A DNA stretch of 64,000 bases from Thalassobius sp049116315 (GTDB taxonomy: Bacteria > Pseudomonadota > Alphaproteobacteria > Rhodobacterales > Rhodobacteraceae): contig JAGDZD010000003.1 in assembly GCA_049116315.1 (NCBI GenBank), forward strand, positions 117,688-181,687, written 5' to 3'. The notes beneath the pieces were generated by a model. That model was not told where the DNA came from. It did not search any database and saw nothing but the letters and a program-made list of their open reading frames with translations. This document shows positions 16,645-24,457 of this stretch, in pieces. The stretch's first letter is position 1, and every line of letters begins with the position of its first letter. Both the position numbers and the translations under genes were made by a program.

Positions 16645-17628
16645 ATGAGCCATCCGCGCCTGTCCTTGGCCTTCTCCGAAGCTGGTTTGCAGTTTCCCGA
16701 AGGCCAGATTGCCGTTTTTGCCCCCCGATTGGATACCGACCTCGGGGATTTGCCGCAGGACGCGATCGAAGTGATCAGCCGATCAAAACCAGATCATGAC
16801 CATTTGTCCGCGCGTGGGTTTTCCTGCGTGGTTGAGGCAACCGGCCCCTATAGCGGTGCGGTGGTGTTCCTGCCGCGCGCCAAGCAGATGGCCCGCGCAG
16901 TGATCGCGCAGGCCGCAAAACTGTCCACCGGGCCCGTCGTCATTGACGGACAAAAAAACGATGGTGTGGATAGCATCCTCAAAGAGCTGCGCAAACGCAC
17001 AGAGATCTCGGGGCCAATTTCCAAGGCACACGGAAAGGTGTTCTGGTTGAACCCCGGCGTGGATTTGTCAGATTGGGCTGCTGCGGATGAGACGGCCATC
17101 GAAGACGGCTTTGTCACGGCTCCGGGGGTGTTTTCTGCGGATGGCATTGACCCAGCGTCCCGTCTTTTGGCCAGCAGTCTGCCGGAGAAACTTAGCGGAC
17201 ATATCGTCGATTTGGGGGCTGGTTGGGGTTATTTGGCTCGATCGATCCTTGAACATACGGCGGTTAAGTCGTTGGTTTTGGTCGAAGCCGATCACGCCGC
17301 GCTGGCCTGTGCCAAAAAAAATATCACCGATCCACGGGCCGAATTCCTGTGGGGGGATGCCACGAAATGGCGTTCGGACCGGCGGCTGGATTATGTGATC
17401 ATGAACCCGCCCTTTCACACTGGACGGGCCGCAGATCCGGCATTGGGGCAAGCATTTATTGCCACGGCCGCGCGAAATCTGGCACCCTCTGGTCAGCTTT
17501 GGCTGGTGGCAAATCGCCATTTACCGTATGAAACAACACTTGCTCAGTTCTTTACGGATGTTAAAGAACAAGCAGGAGATAACCGCTTTAAGGTCCTTTT
17601 GGCCACCCGGCCCGTGCGCAACCGCTAA
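16645..17628 (+). CDS. Class I SAM methyltransferase, RsmC-like (16S rRNA G1207 type)
   Basis: The 327-residue protein has the RsmC/RlmG layout: a degenerate N-terminal methyltransferase-like domain (about 1-165) and a catalytic C-terminal domain with the SAM loop DLGAGWGYLA (189-198), the acidic strand VLVEADH (211-217) and the N6/N2-methyltransferase motif NPPFHTG (254-260). These features point to guanine-N2 methylation of rRNA; RsmC versus RlmG cannot be settled by eye. It begins 19 bases after clpS. Confidence 0.87.
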   Translation: MSHPRLSLAFSEAGLQFPEGQIAVFAPRLDTDLGDLPQDAIEVISRSKPDHDHLSARGFSCVVEATGPYSGAVVFLPRAKQMARAVIAQAAKLSTGPVVIDGQKNDGVDSILKELRKRTEISGPISKAHGKVFWLNPGVDLSDWAAADETAIEDGFVTAPGVFSADGIDPASRLLASSLPEKLSGHIVDLGAGWGYLARSILEHTAVKSLVLVEADHAALACAKKNITDPRAEFLWGDATKWRSDRRLDYVIMNPPFHTGRAADPALGQAFIATAARNLAPSGQLWLVANRHLPYETTLAQFFTDVKEQAGDNRFKVLLATRPVRNR

Positions 17629-17670
17629 ACTCGCTCGGCCCGGCCTTCCCGAAAATCAGGAGTTTCGAAA

Positions 17671-18468
17671 ATGACTTTTGCCATTTCAGGTAAGACTGCA
17701 ATTGTGACTGGTGGCGCTAACGGCATCGGCTTGGCCATTGGCCGCCATTTCCTCGACAAGGGGGCCAATGTTGTATTCGCCGATATGGACGAACAGAACC
17801 TGATCAAGGAATTGGGCGCCAACGAAGAAGGCAAGGCGCATCGCTACTTTGCGGGGGATTTGCGGGAAAAGCTGACACTGGCCAATTTGCTGTCTGCGAC
17901 GCTGGATGCGTTTGATGGCGTCGATATTTTGATCAACGCCTCGCGTCAGGTGATCACCTCGGATCCTTTGAATGCGGATGAAGCGGTGGAAGCGATGTTG
18001 CAGCAAAACCTTCTGACCTCTTTGCGCCTATCGCAAATGGTGTCCAAGCGGATGATCAAGCAAGCCAGTGACGGCCAAGAAGGCACGATTGGCACCATTG
18101 TGAACCTGTCTTGTATCGCCGCGCGCCGGACCTCTCCGGACCTGTTGGCCTATTCGGTGGCGACCGCGGCGTTGGATCAAATGACCCGCTCGTTGGCTGT
18201 GGCTTTGGCCCCGCATCGGATTCGGGTCAATGGTTTGGCATTTGGATCGGTGATGTCCAACAGCCTGAAGGAATCGCTGCGCGAAGAAACTGACTATCGC
18301 ACAGAGATTGAAAAGCACACGCCGCTGGGCCGGATTGCTGCACCCACCGAATTGACCCATGCGGCGCAATATCTGTCCTCCGAAGCTTCAGGCTTTATGA
18401 CCGGGCAGATCATGACATTGGATGGCGGGCGCACCTTGATTGATCCGGTGTCTTGTCCTGCCCACTAA
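17671..18468 (+). CDS. Short-chain dehydrogenase/reductase family protein with altered active site
   Basis: The 265-residue protein has a normal SDR Rossmann fold with TGGANGIG (13-20), the acidic residue after beta-2 (D38) and a C-terminal GGRTLIDP typical of FabG-like SDRs. However, the catalytic Tyr Y161 is followed by S-V-A-T, so the Lys of YxxxK is replaced by Thr165; at the usual catalytic Ser position there is Cys148 (Ser147 is one residue off), and NAG is NAS (89-91). It may bind NAD(P) without classic oxidoreductase chemistry. The substrate is unknown. It lies between rsmC-like and hemF on the same strand. Confidence 0.88.
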   Translation: MTFAISGKTAIVTGGANGIGLAIGRHFLDKGANVVFADMDEQNLIKELGANEEGKAHRYFAGDLREKLTLANLLSATLDAFDGVDILINASRQVITSDPLNADEAVEAMLQQNLLTSLRLSQMVSKRMIKQASDGQEGTIGTIVNLSCIAARRTSPDLLAYSVATAALDQMTRSLAVALAPHRIRVNGLAFGSVMSNSLKESLREETDYRTEIEKHTPLGRIAAPTELTHAAQYLSSEASGFMTGQIMTLDGGRTLIDPVSCPAH

Positions 18469-18543
18469 GCCCCTGCGTTAATCTGACAGTGGTCGCCGCT
18501 TGGGCGGGCTGCTACACCTCTTTTAAGCATCGAAAGAGACAGC

Positions 18544-19437
18544 ATGACCCAAGACTTTGCCCCTGAAAAGCAGCGCGCAAGCGCCTGGTTCCGCACCCTG
18601 CGGGATGAAATTGTCACCGCCTTTGAAGCATTGGAAGACAGCCACACCGCTGGTCCCCTTAAGGATCAGCCCGCTGGACGCTTTGAGGTTACCGAAACCA
18701 CCCGCGCAACGGATGACGGCAGTGGTGCTGGCGGCGGCTTGATGAGCGTGATGCGTGGTGGGCGCGTGTTTGAAAAGGTTGGGGTCAATATCTCAACGGT
18801 GTACGGCACCTTGGGAGAGCGGGCGCAAAACGCGATGGCCGCACGCAAGGGCATCCCCGGTATGAAAAGCGACCCTCGGTTCTGGGCGTCTGGCATTTCA
18901 CTGGTGGCGCATATGCAAAACCCCCATGCGCCTGCGGTGCATATGAACACACGGATGTTCTGGACCCCACATGCGTGGTGGTTCGGCGGGGGATCGGATT
19001 TGAATCCTTGCATCGAATATGACGAAGACACAGCGCATTTTCATGCCGAGCAAAAGATCAAGTTGGACCCGCACGGGGCCGATCTTTATCCCAAGTTCAA
19101 AGACTGGGCAGACGAATATTTTTATGTGCCGCATCGGGGCCGCGCGCGTGGTGTTGGCGGCATCTTTATGGATGATCGCAACTCTGGAGATTGGGAACGT
19201 GATTTTGCGTTGACGCAAGATATTGGCCGGGCGTTTTTGCCGGCCTATCTGCCCTTGGTTACCAAACGACGCGACACCGCGTGGAGCGACGCAGACAAAG
19301 ACACCCAGCTTGAGCATCGTGGTCTCTATGCCGAATACAATCTGGTCTATGATCGCGGCACCAAATTTGGGCTGGAAACCGGGCATGACGCCAATGCGGT
19401 GTTGATGAGCCTGCCCCCCATGGCGAAATGGGTCTAA
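18544..19437 (+). CDS. hemF: Oxygen-dependent coproporphyrinogen III oxidase
   Basis: HemF performs the aerobic oxidative decarboxylation of coproporphyrinogen III in heme synthesis. The 297-residue protein carries the family signatures FWASGISLVAHMQNPHAP-like (with the conserved histidine), WWFGGGSDLNP and the C-terminal EYNLVYDRGTKFGLETG. It is full length. The start gives MTQDFAPEKQRA, a short N-terminus like other alphaproteobacterial HemF. A strong hairpin lies 28 bases after the stop. Together with hemN it gives the cell both the aerobic and the anaerobic route. Confidence 0.97.
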   Translation: MTQDFAPEKQRASAWFRTLRDEIVTAFEALEDSHTAGPLKDQPAGRFEVTETTRATDDGSGAGGGLMSVMRGGRVFEKVGVNISTVYGTLGERAQNAMAARKGIPGMKSDPRFWASGISLVAHMQNPHAPAVHMNTRMFWTPHAWWFGGGSDLNPCIEYDEDTAHFHAEQKIKLDPHGADLYPKFKDWADEYFYVPHRGRARGVGGIFMDDRNSGDWERDFALTQDIGRAFLPAYLPLVTKRRDTAWSDADKDTQLEHRGLYAEYNLVYDRGTKFGLETGHDANAVLMSLPPMAKWV

Positions 19438-19465
19438 ACGCTTAGACCTTTGAGGATTTCAAAAG

Positions 19466-19494
19466 GCGCGCCCAATACACTGAGTTGGGCGCGC
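19466..19494. terminator. Bidirectional hairpin between hemF and the DUF6428 gene
   Basis: A perfect 10-bp stem (GCGCGCCCAA / TTGGGCGCGC) with a 9-base loop, preceded by AAAA and followed by an AT-rich stretch, sits between two convergent genes. It can serve both strands. Confidence 0.75.
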
Positions 19495-19502
19495 GATTCT
19501 AT

Positions 19503-20006
19503 TTAGGCGCAACAGCTGGGTGCGCTTGGGTCAACGATGGGCCCACAGCAGCCAACAACCGTGCCTGCGGTGCGGCGCTCTGCGGCGGGTTTGCATTGGG
19601 CGCGGTCCTCGCTTAGCTGCACAACCACGGGCGCGTCATCGTCACCGTCCAAACTCAGGTAGCGTTCTGGTTCGGACAGGGAGTAGGTGCGCATGCCTTT
19701 GTTTTGATGCGCAAATTCAACCTGCATCGGGGCAGCGCCCAGACCCTTCATGGCCTGCATGCTTTTGTCCAAAATGTCCAAAAACTTACCAACGGCCATA
19801 TGTGTGCCATTGGCCCCATCCAGCAATTGCAGTCTGGCTTCGGTCCAATCAGATCGGCGGGCCCCGCAATCGATGCTGGAGGTGCGAGACAGTTTGTATT
19901 CCGTGACGTGGTAGCCCGCGCCGATCGGGCCGGTTTCCGTCTGAAAAATTAGTGGCGCGTTGGCGGGAAGCTTGTGCAGTGCTTCGGCAAGTGTGGCAGG
20001 TGTCAT
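19503..20006 (-). CDS. DUF6428-family protein, cysteine-rich tail
   Basis: The function is unknown. The 167-residue soluble protein begins MTPATLAEALHKLPANAPL and has a DUF6428-like body. Its tail has two CC pairs (C153/C154 and C165/C166, GCCGPIVDPSAPSCCA). I chose the ATG at 20006, preceded by AAAGGA at seven bases; the ATG at 20021 has no ribosome site. It is divergent from an ArsR repressor gene and one ArsR-type dyad lies 16 bases upstream, so metalloid or thiol-reactive signals probably derepress it. From memory, family members often sit beside ArsR genes; that could not be checked here. Confidence 0.7.
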   Translation of the reverse strand: MTPATLAEALHKLPANAPLIFQTETGPIGAGYHVTEYKLSRTSSIDCGARRSDWTEARLQLLDGANGTHMAVGKFLDILDKSMQAMKGLGAAPMQVEFAHQNKGMRTYSLSEPERYLSLDGDDDAPVVVQLSEDRAQCKPAAERRTAGTVVGCCGPIVDPSAPSCCA

Positions 20007-20021
20007 GGTTGTTCCTTTCAT

Positions 20022-20037
20022 TTCAACGAATCTTGAA
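20022..20037. promoter_or_regulatory. Candidate ArsR operator 1
   Basis: The inverted repeat TTCAA-CGAATC-TTGAA lies just upstream of the DUF6428 gene. An identically spaced dyad is found 45 bases away, and both sit between the two divergent genes. Confidence 0.7.
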
Positions 20038-20066
20038 ATATAGTGATGGCACGGAAATTTTGATAA

Positions 20067-20082
20067 TTCAAGAAAGTTTGAA
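20067..20082. promoter_or_regulatory. Candidate ArsR operator 2
   Basis: The inverted repeat TTCAA-GAAAGT-TTGAA ends two bases before the arsR-like ATG at 20085. Half-sites match operator 1 exactly. This placement suggests autorepression and a very short or absent 5' leader. Confidence 0.7.
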
Positions 20083-20084
20083 AT

Positions 20085-20414
20085 ATGGATGAGGACAGCA
20101 CAATTGCCGCGTTTGCCGCGATCTCAAACGTGACACGATTTCGGATCCTGAAAACGTTGGTGGCACAGGGGCCTGCGGGCATGACCGCAGGCGACATTGC
20201 GCAGGCGGTTGAGGCCAGTCCTTCGCGGACATCGTTTCATCTGTCCAATATGGCGGCGGCCAAGCTGGTGCTTTCTGACCGGCAGTCGCGGCAAATCCTC
20301 TACCGCGTCGATTTCGAAGCGATCGGCCAAATGCTGAGCTATTTCATGCAGGATTGCTGCGCCAACAACCAAGTTGTGCGCAGCTGTTGTGTCGGCAATG
20401 GATCTGGGTGTTAG
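20085..20414 (+). CDS. ArsR-family transcriptional repressor with C-terminal cysteine pairs
   Basis: The 109-residue winged-helix repressor has the recognition region ASPSRTSFHLSNMAAAKLV and no CxC site in the DNA-binding helix. Instead its C-terminus has C91-C92, C101-C102 and C109, a layout reminiscent of ArsR proteins that bind As(III) through C-terminal cysteine pairs. It should repress itself and the divergent DUF6428 gene through the two TTCAA-N6-TTGAA dyads. No arsB, acr3 or arsC is next to it, so the inducer is uncertain. Confidence 0.88.
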   Translation: MDEDSTIAAFAAISNVTRFRILKTLVAQGPAGMTAGDIAQAVEASPSRTSFHLSNMAAAKLVLSDRQSRQILYRVDFEAIGQMLSYFMQDCCANNQVVRSCCVGNGSGC

Positions 20415-20441
20415 GCGGCCATGGTGCGGCCCTCGGACCGA

Positions 20442-20669
20442 TTAGGAATCGATGTCCACGGGGCGGCGCACCAGCGGGGTGGCCTCTTTTGCCAATGGTT
20501 TCAGCCCTTCCCCCCCCGCGGCGACAATATTAAACAGCTGCAACCGCATCCGAGGTTCCCAAAAGTCGCTGATGTGATCTGCGATCCCCTGAGCGGCTTC
20601 TGATTTGGGTTTGCTTTCAAAGAATGTGGCGATCTGGTTCGCCATGTAGATCAGTTTTTCCGGCTTCAT
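20442..20669 (-). CDS. fdsD: NAD-dependent formate dehydrogenase delta subunit
   Basis: This 75-residue FdsD protein (MKPEKLIYMANQIATFF...HISDFWEPRMR) is needed for maturation or stability of the FdsGBA complex. The start overlaps the end of fdhD by four bases (ATGA). It is the last gene of the operon and converges with the arsR-like gene 27 bases away. Confidence 0.93.
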   Translation of the reverse strand: MKPEKLIYMANQIATFFESKPKSEAAQGIADHISDFWEPRMRLQLFNIVAAGGEGLKPLAKEATPLVRRPVDIDS

Positions 20670-21481
20670 TGTGGCTCTCCGGTCGTGATGCGATGTGCAT
20701 GCGTAAAGACATCTGCGGTGCCATTGCGCGCGCGCGCCACCAATGTAATGCCCGCCTCTTGGGCCAAAGAGACCCCCAACGTGGTGGGAGCCGAAACGGC
20801 AATCAACACAGGCGCGCCGATGGCGGCTACCTTTTGCACCATTTCTGACGACAGCCGGCTGGTGACAACCACCGCGCCGGTGCTGGCGTCGATATTGGCA
20901 CGCCCCATCGCCCCAGCCAACTTGTCCAAGGCATTGTGACGCCCGACATCTTCGCGCGCCAAAACGATGCCATCACCTTGGCGATAAAACGCTGCTGCGT
21001 GCACCGCGTGGGTTTCATCATGCAAAGGTTGGACCTGTGACAAAGCGGCTGTCGCGGTGTTGATGTCGTGAATATGCAATTGCAATGGGTGCGGCAATTG
21101 GGCGACCGGCCGGCTGGCCTGATCCAAACTTTCGACGCCACACAGCCCACATCCCACAGGCCCGGCCAGCAGACGTCGCCGGGCAGCAATCGCTGCGGCC
21201 TTTTCTGCGGGCAGCCACATTTGCAACTCTATGCCCCTGTCATGTTCGACAATTTCGACCGGCCCCAGCTCGTCGGCGGTTTGGATCAGCCCTTCGGTCA
21301 CGGAAAACCCAACTGCAAAATCGACCAAATCACAGGGCGAAGCCATCATCACCCCAAGCGACGATCCGTTGTAAACCAAGGCAATAGGGCGCTCTTCGGG
21401 GACGGCCCGGTGCAGGTCACGTGCGCCAGCGAGGCTGTGGCCGCTGGCGGGCAGAGTGTCGGAGGCGCGTCGGGTCATCAT
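20666..21481 (-). CDS. fdhD: Formate dehydrogenase accessory sulfurtransferase FdhD (FdsC)
   Basis: FdhD/FdsC binds the bis-MGD cofactor and transfers sulfur to the molybdenum centre before insertion into the alpha subunit. The 271-residue protein has the CGLCG motif (C111, C114) and the conserved core LAREDVGRHNALDKL followed by VVVTSRLSSEMVQK. I chose the ATG at 21481, which overlaps the fdsA stop (ATGA); the next codon is also ATG. It lies between fdsA and fdsD, as in other fds operons. Confidence 0.94.
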   Translation of the reverse strand: MMTRRASDTLPASGHSLAGARDLHRAVPEERPIALVYNGSSLGVMMASPCDLVDFAVGFSVTEGLIQTADELGPVEIVEHDRGIELQMWLPAEKAAAIAARRRLLAGPVGCGLCGVESLDQASRPVAQLPHPLQLHIHDINTATAALSQVQPLHDETHAVHAAAFYRQGDGIVLAREDVGRHNALDKLAGAMGRANIDASTGAVVVTSRLSSEMVQKVAAIGAPVLIAVSAPTTLGVSLAQEAGITLVARARNGTADVFTHAHRITTGEPQ

Positions 21482-24363
21482 TCGGCGGCCGGCACGATCC
21501 GGCGCGATTTTGCAGCCTGCGTCGCATAATCTTCTTGCCAATCGGTGGGCCCATTGGACAACGAGACCTGAACCGCTGTGACCTTATATTCGGGGCAATT
21601 TGTGGCCCAATCCGAATAATCGGTGGTGATCACATTGGCCTGCGTGTCAGGGTGATGGAAGGTTGTATAGACAACGCCGGGGCTGACACGGTCGGTCAAC
21701 GTGACCCGCAGCGCGGTTTCTCCGGCCCGAGAGGCCAGTTTGGTCCAGTCTCCCTCCTTGATACCCCGCACCTCTGCATCATGTGGGTGGATCTCTAGGA
21801 CGTCTTGGTCGTGCCAAACCACGTTGTCGGTGCGCCGGGTTTGCGCCCCCACATTATACTGGGACAGAATGCGACCAGTGGTCAGCAGCAGCGGAAAGCG
21901 GGGCCCGGTCCGCTCGTCTGTGGCAACATATTCGGTGTTGATAAATCGCCCCTTGCCGCGCACAAATTCCTCCACATGCATCAATGGTGTGCCCTCGGGC
22001 GCTGCAGCGTTGCAGGGCCATTGGATCGAGCCTTGTTCTTCAAGCTTATCATAGCTCACCCCGGCAAAGCTGGGTGTTGTCGCGGCGATCTCCTCCATGA
22101 TCTGAGAGGGGTGCACATAGCTCCAATCAGCGCCCATCGCATTGGCAAGCAATTGGGTCACCTGCCAATCAGCATAGCCGTTGCGCGGCGCCATGACTTT
22201 GCGCACGCGGTTGATACGGCGCTCGGCATTTGTAAAAGTGCCATCCTTTTCCAAGAAGGTAGAGCCGGGGAGGAAGACATGCGCATAATTTGCCGTCTCG
22301 TTCAAAAAGAGGTCGTGCACGATGACGCATTCCATCGCCGCAAGCCCTGCCGCCACATGTTTGGTGTCCGGGTCTGATTGCAAAATATCTTCGCCTTGGC
22401 AGTACAGCCCCTTAAAGGTGCCATCCACCGCCGCATCCAACATATTGGGAATGCGCAGTCCCGGCTCTGGGTCGATGGTCACGCCCCAGGCGTCCTCAAA
22501 AATGGCCCGCACTTCGGGCCCTTTGACATGGCGATACCCCGGCAATTCATGTGGGAACGATCCCATGTCGCAGGAACCTTGCACGTTGTTTTGCCCGCGC
22601 AATGGGTTCACGCCGACACCTTTGCGCCCCACATTGCCCGTCAACATCGCCAGATTGGCAATGCCAATCACCGTGGTTGAGCCTTGGCTGTGCTCGGTCA
22701 CACCCAGCCCGTAATAGATTGCGCCGTTGCCTCCGGTGGCAAACATCCGCGCCGCGGCGCGCAGGCTATCGGCGGGCACCCCTGTCAGCAACTCTGTGGC
22801 CTCAGGGCTATGACGCGGATCGCTGACAAACTCTGCATAGTGCTGAAATTCATCCCAATCACAGCGTTCTTTGATAAAGGCCTGATCCATCAACCCTTCG
22901 GTGACAATCACATGGGCCAATGCTGTGACCACGGCGACATTGGTACCAGGTCGCAAAGCAAGATGATGCGCAGCTTGAATATGGGCAGATTTGACCAGAT
23001 CAATGCGGCGTGGATCGATCACGATCAACTTGGCCCCCGCGCGCAGGCGCTTTTTCAGACGGCTGGCAAAAACCGGATGCCCATCAGTGGGATTGGCGCC
23101 GATGACAATGACAACATCCGTATGCTCAACGCTGTCAAAATCCTGCGTGCCCGCCGATGTGCCATAGGTTTGACCCAAACCATAGCCGGTGGGCGAATGA
23201 CACACCCGTGCACAGGTGTCGGTGTTGTTGTTGCCAAACACGCTGCGGGCCAGTTTTTGAACCAAATACGTTTCTTCATTGGTGCAGCGGCTGGATGTGA
23301 TCACCCCAATCGCGCGACGCCCATAGCTGTCTTGCAATCCGCGCATCCGCTTGGCGGCATAGGTCAGCGCTTCGTCCCAACTGACCTCTTGCCAGGGATC
23401 ATGGATGCTGTCGCGGATCATCGGGTTCAAAATACGATCGCTGTGGCTGGCATACCCATAGGCAAAGCGCCCCTTCACGCAGGAATGTCCCCGGTTCGCT
23501 TTGCCGTGTTTGTAAGGCACCATGCGCACCAACTCATCACCGCGCAACTCCGCCTTGAACGAGCAACCCACACCGCAATAGGCGCAGGTGGTGACCACCG
23601 ATCGATCCGGCGTGCCCAGCTCAATGACAGATTTTTCCTGCAGCGTTGCTGTGGGGCAGGCCTGAACGCAGGCGCCACAGCTCACACAATCGGAACTTAA
23701 GAAATCGTCACCAGCCGCACCGCTGGACACGCGGCTGTCCCATCCGCGCCCCTCAATGGTCAACGCAAAGGTGCCCTGAACCTCTTCGCAGGCGCGCACA
23801 CATCGCGAACAGACAATGCACTTGCTTGGGTCATAGGTGAAATAGGGGTTGCTCTCATCTTTGGGAATAAACTGTGGATTGGGTGCCCCTGATGTATCGC
23901 GTTGGGCGAAATGGGTGTCTTTGGCGTCATACCGCACATCACGCAGCCCCACGGCTCCGGCCATGTCCTGCAGCTCGCAATCCCCATTGGCCGCACAGGT
24001 CAGACAATCCAGCGGATGATCGCTGATATAAAGCTCCATCACCCCTTTGCGCAGCTTTTGAACTTTGGGCGTCTGGGTGCGCACAATCATGCCTTCGCTG
24101 ACCGGCGTGGTGCAAGAGGCCGGCGTGCCCCGACGCCCTTCGATCTCAACCAGACACAAACGGCACGAGCCAAAGGCGTCGACACTGTCCGTGGCACACA
24201 GCTTGGGGATCGCGATCCCTGCCTCTTGGCTGGCCCGCATCACCGAGGTGCCTTCAGGCACCTGCACGTCAAACCCATCAATCGACAGGGTCACCATCAC
24301 ATCCGAACGCGCCTCTGGCGTGCCCATGTCGCGGTCACTGGGCAAAACAAACTCTTTCATCAT
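21478..24363 (-). CDS. fdsA: NAD-dependent formate dehydrogenase alpha subunit (molybdenum)
   Basis: FdsA oxidises formate to CO2 at a bis-MGD molybdenum site. The 961-residue protein has an N-terminal [2Fe-2S] domain (C56, C67, C70, C84), a His/Cys [4Fe-4S] site (H116, C120, C123, C129), two ferredoxin-type clusters (C182-C192 and C226-C236), a further [4Fe-4S] set (C260, C263, C267, C295) and the Mo-ligand cysteine C388 in CARVCHSPTG, so no selenocysteine is needed. It is full length. The ATG at 24363 is preceded by GAGG. There are 94 bases between fdsB and fdsA. Confidence 0.96.
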   Translation of the reverse strand: MMKEFVLPSDRDMGTPEARSDVMVTLSIDGFDVQVPEGTSVMRASQEAGIAIPKLCATDSVDAFGSCRLCLVEIEGRRGTPASCTTPVSEGMIVRTQTPKVQKLRKGVMELYISDHPLDCLTCAANGDCELQDMAGAVGLRDVRYDAKDTHFAQRDTSGAPNPQFIPKDESNPYFTYDPSKCIVCSRCVRACEEVQGTFALTIEGRGWDSRVSSGAAGDDFLSSDCVSCGACVQACPTATLQEKSVIELGTPDRSVVTTCAYCGVGCSFKAELRGDELVRMVPYKHGKANRGHSCVKGRFAYGYASHSDRILNPMIRDSIHDPWQEVSWDEALTYAAKRMRGLQDSYGRRAIGVITSSRCTNEETYLVQKLARSVFGNNNTDTCARVCHSPTGYGLGQTYGTSAGTQDFDSVEHTDVVIVIGANPTDGHPVFASRLKKRLRAGAKLIVIDPRRIDLVKSAHIQAAHHLALRPGTNVAVVTALAHVIVTEGLMDQAFIKERCDWDEFQHYAEFVSDPRHSPEATELLTGVPADSLRAAARMFATGGNGAIYYGLGVTEHSQGSTTVIGIANLAMLTGNVGRKGVGVNPLRGQNNVQGSCDMGSFPHELPGYRHVKGPEVRAIFEDAWGVTIDPEPGLRIPNMLDAAVDGTFKGLYCQGEDILQSDPDTKHVAAGLAAMECVIVHDLFLNETANYAHVFLPGSTFLEKDGTFTNAERRINRVRKVMAPRNGYADWQVTQLLANAMGADWSYVHPSQIMEEIAATTPSFAGVSYDKLEEQGSIQWPCNAAAPEGTPLMHVEEFVRGKGRFINTEYVATDERTGPRFPLLLTTGRILSQYNVGAQTRRTDNVVWHDQDVLEIHPHDAEVRGIKEGDWTKLASRAGETALRVTLTDRVSPGVVYTTFHHPDTQANVITTDYSDWATNCPEYKVTAVQVSLSNGPTDWQEDYATQAAKSRRIVPAAE

Positions 24364-24457
24364 CGCTCTGCCTCGTTCTTTTTCTTGGCGTAAATACCAC
24401 GGGGGTGTGGGGGCTGGTCCCCACGGCGCTCAGGGCGCCAGTTGCTGTGGTGACACC

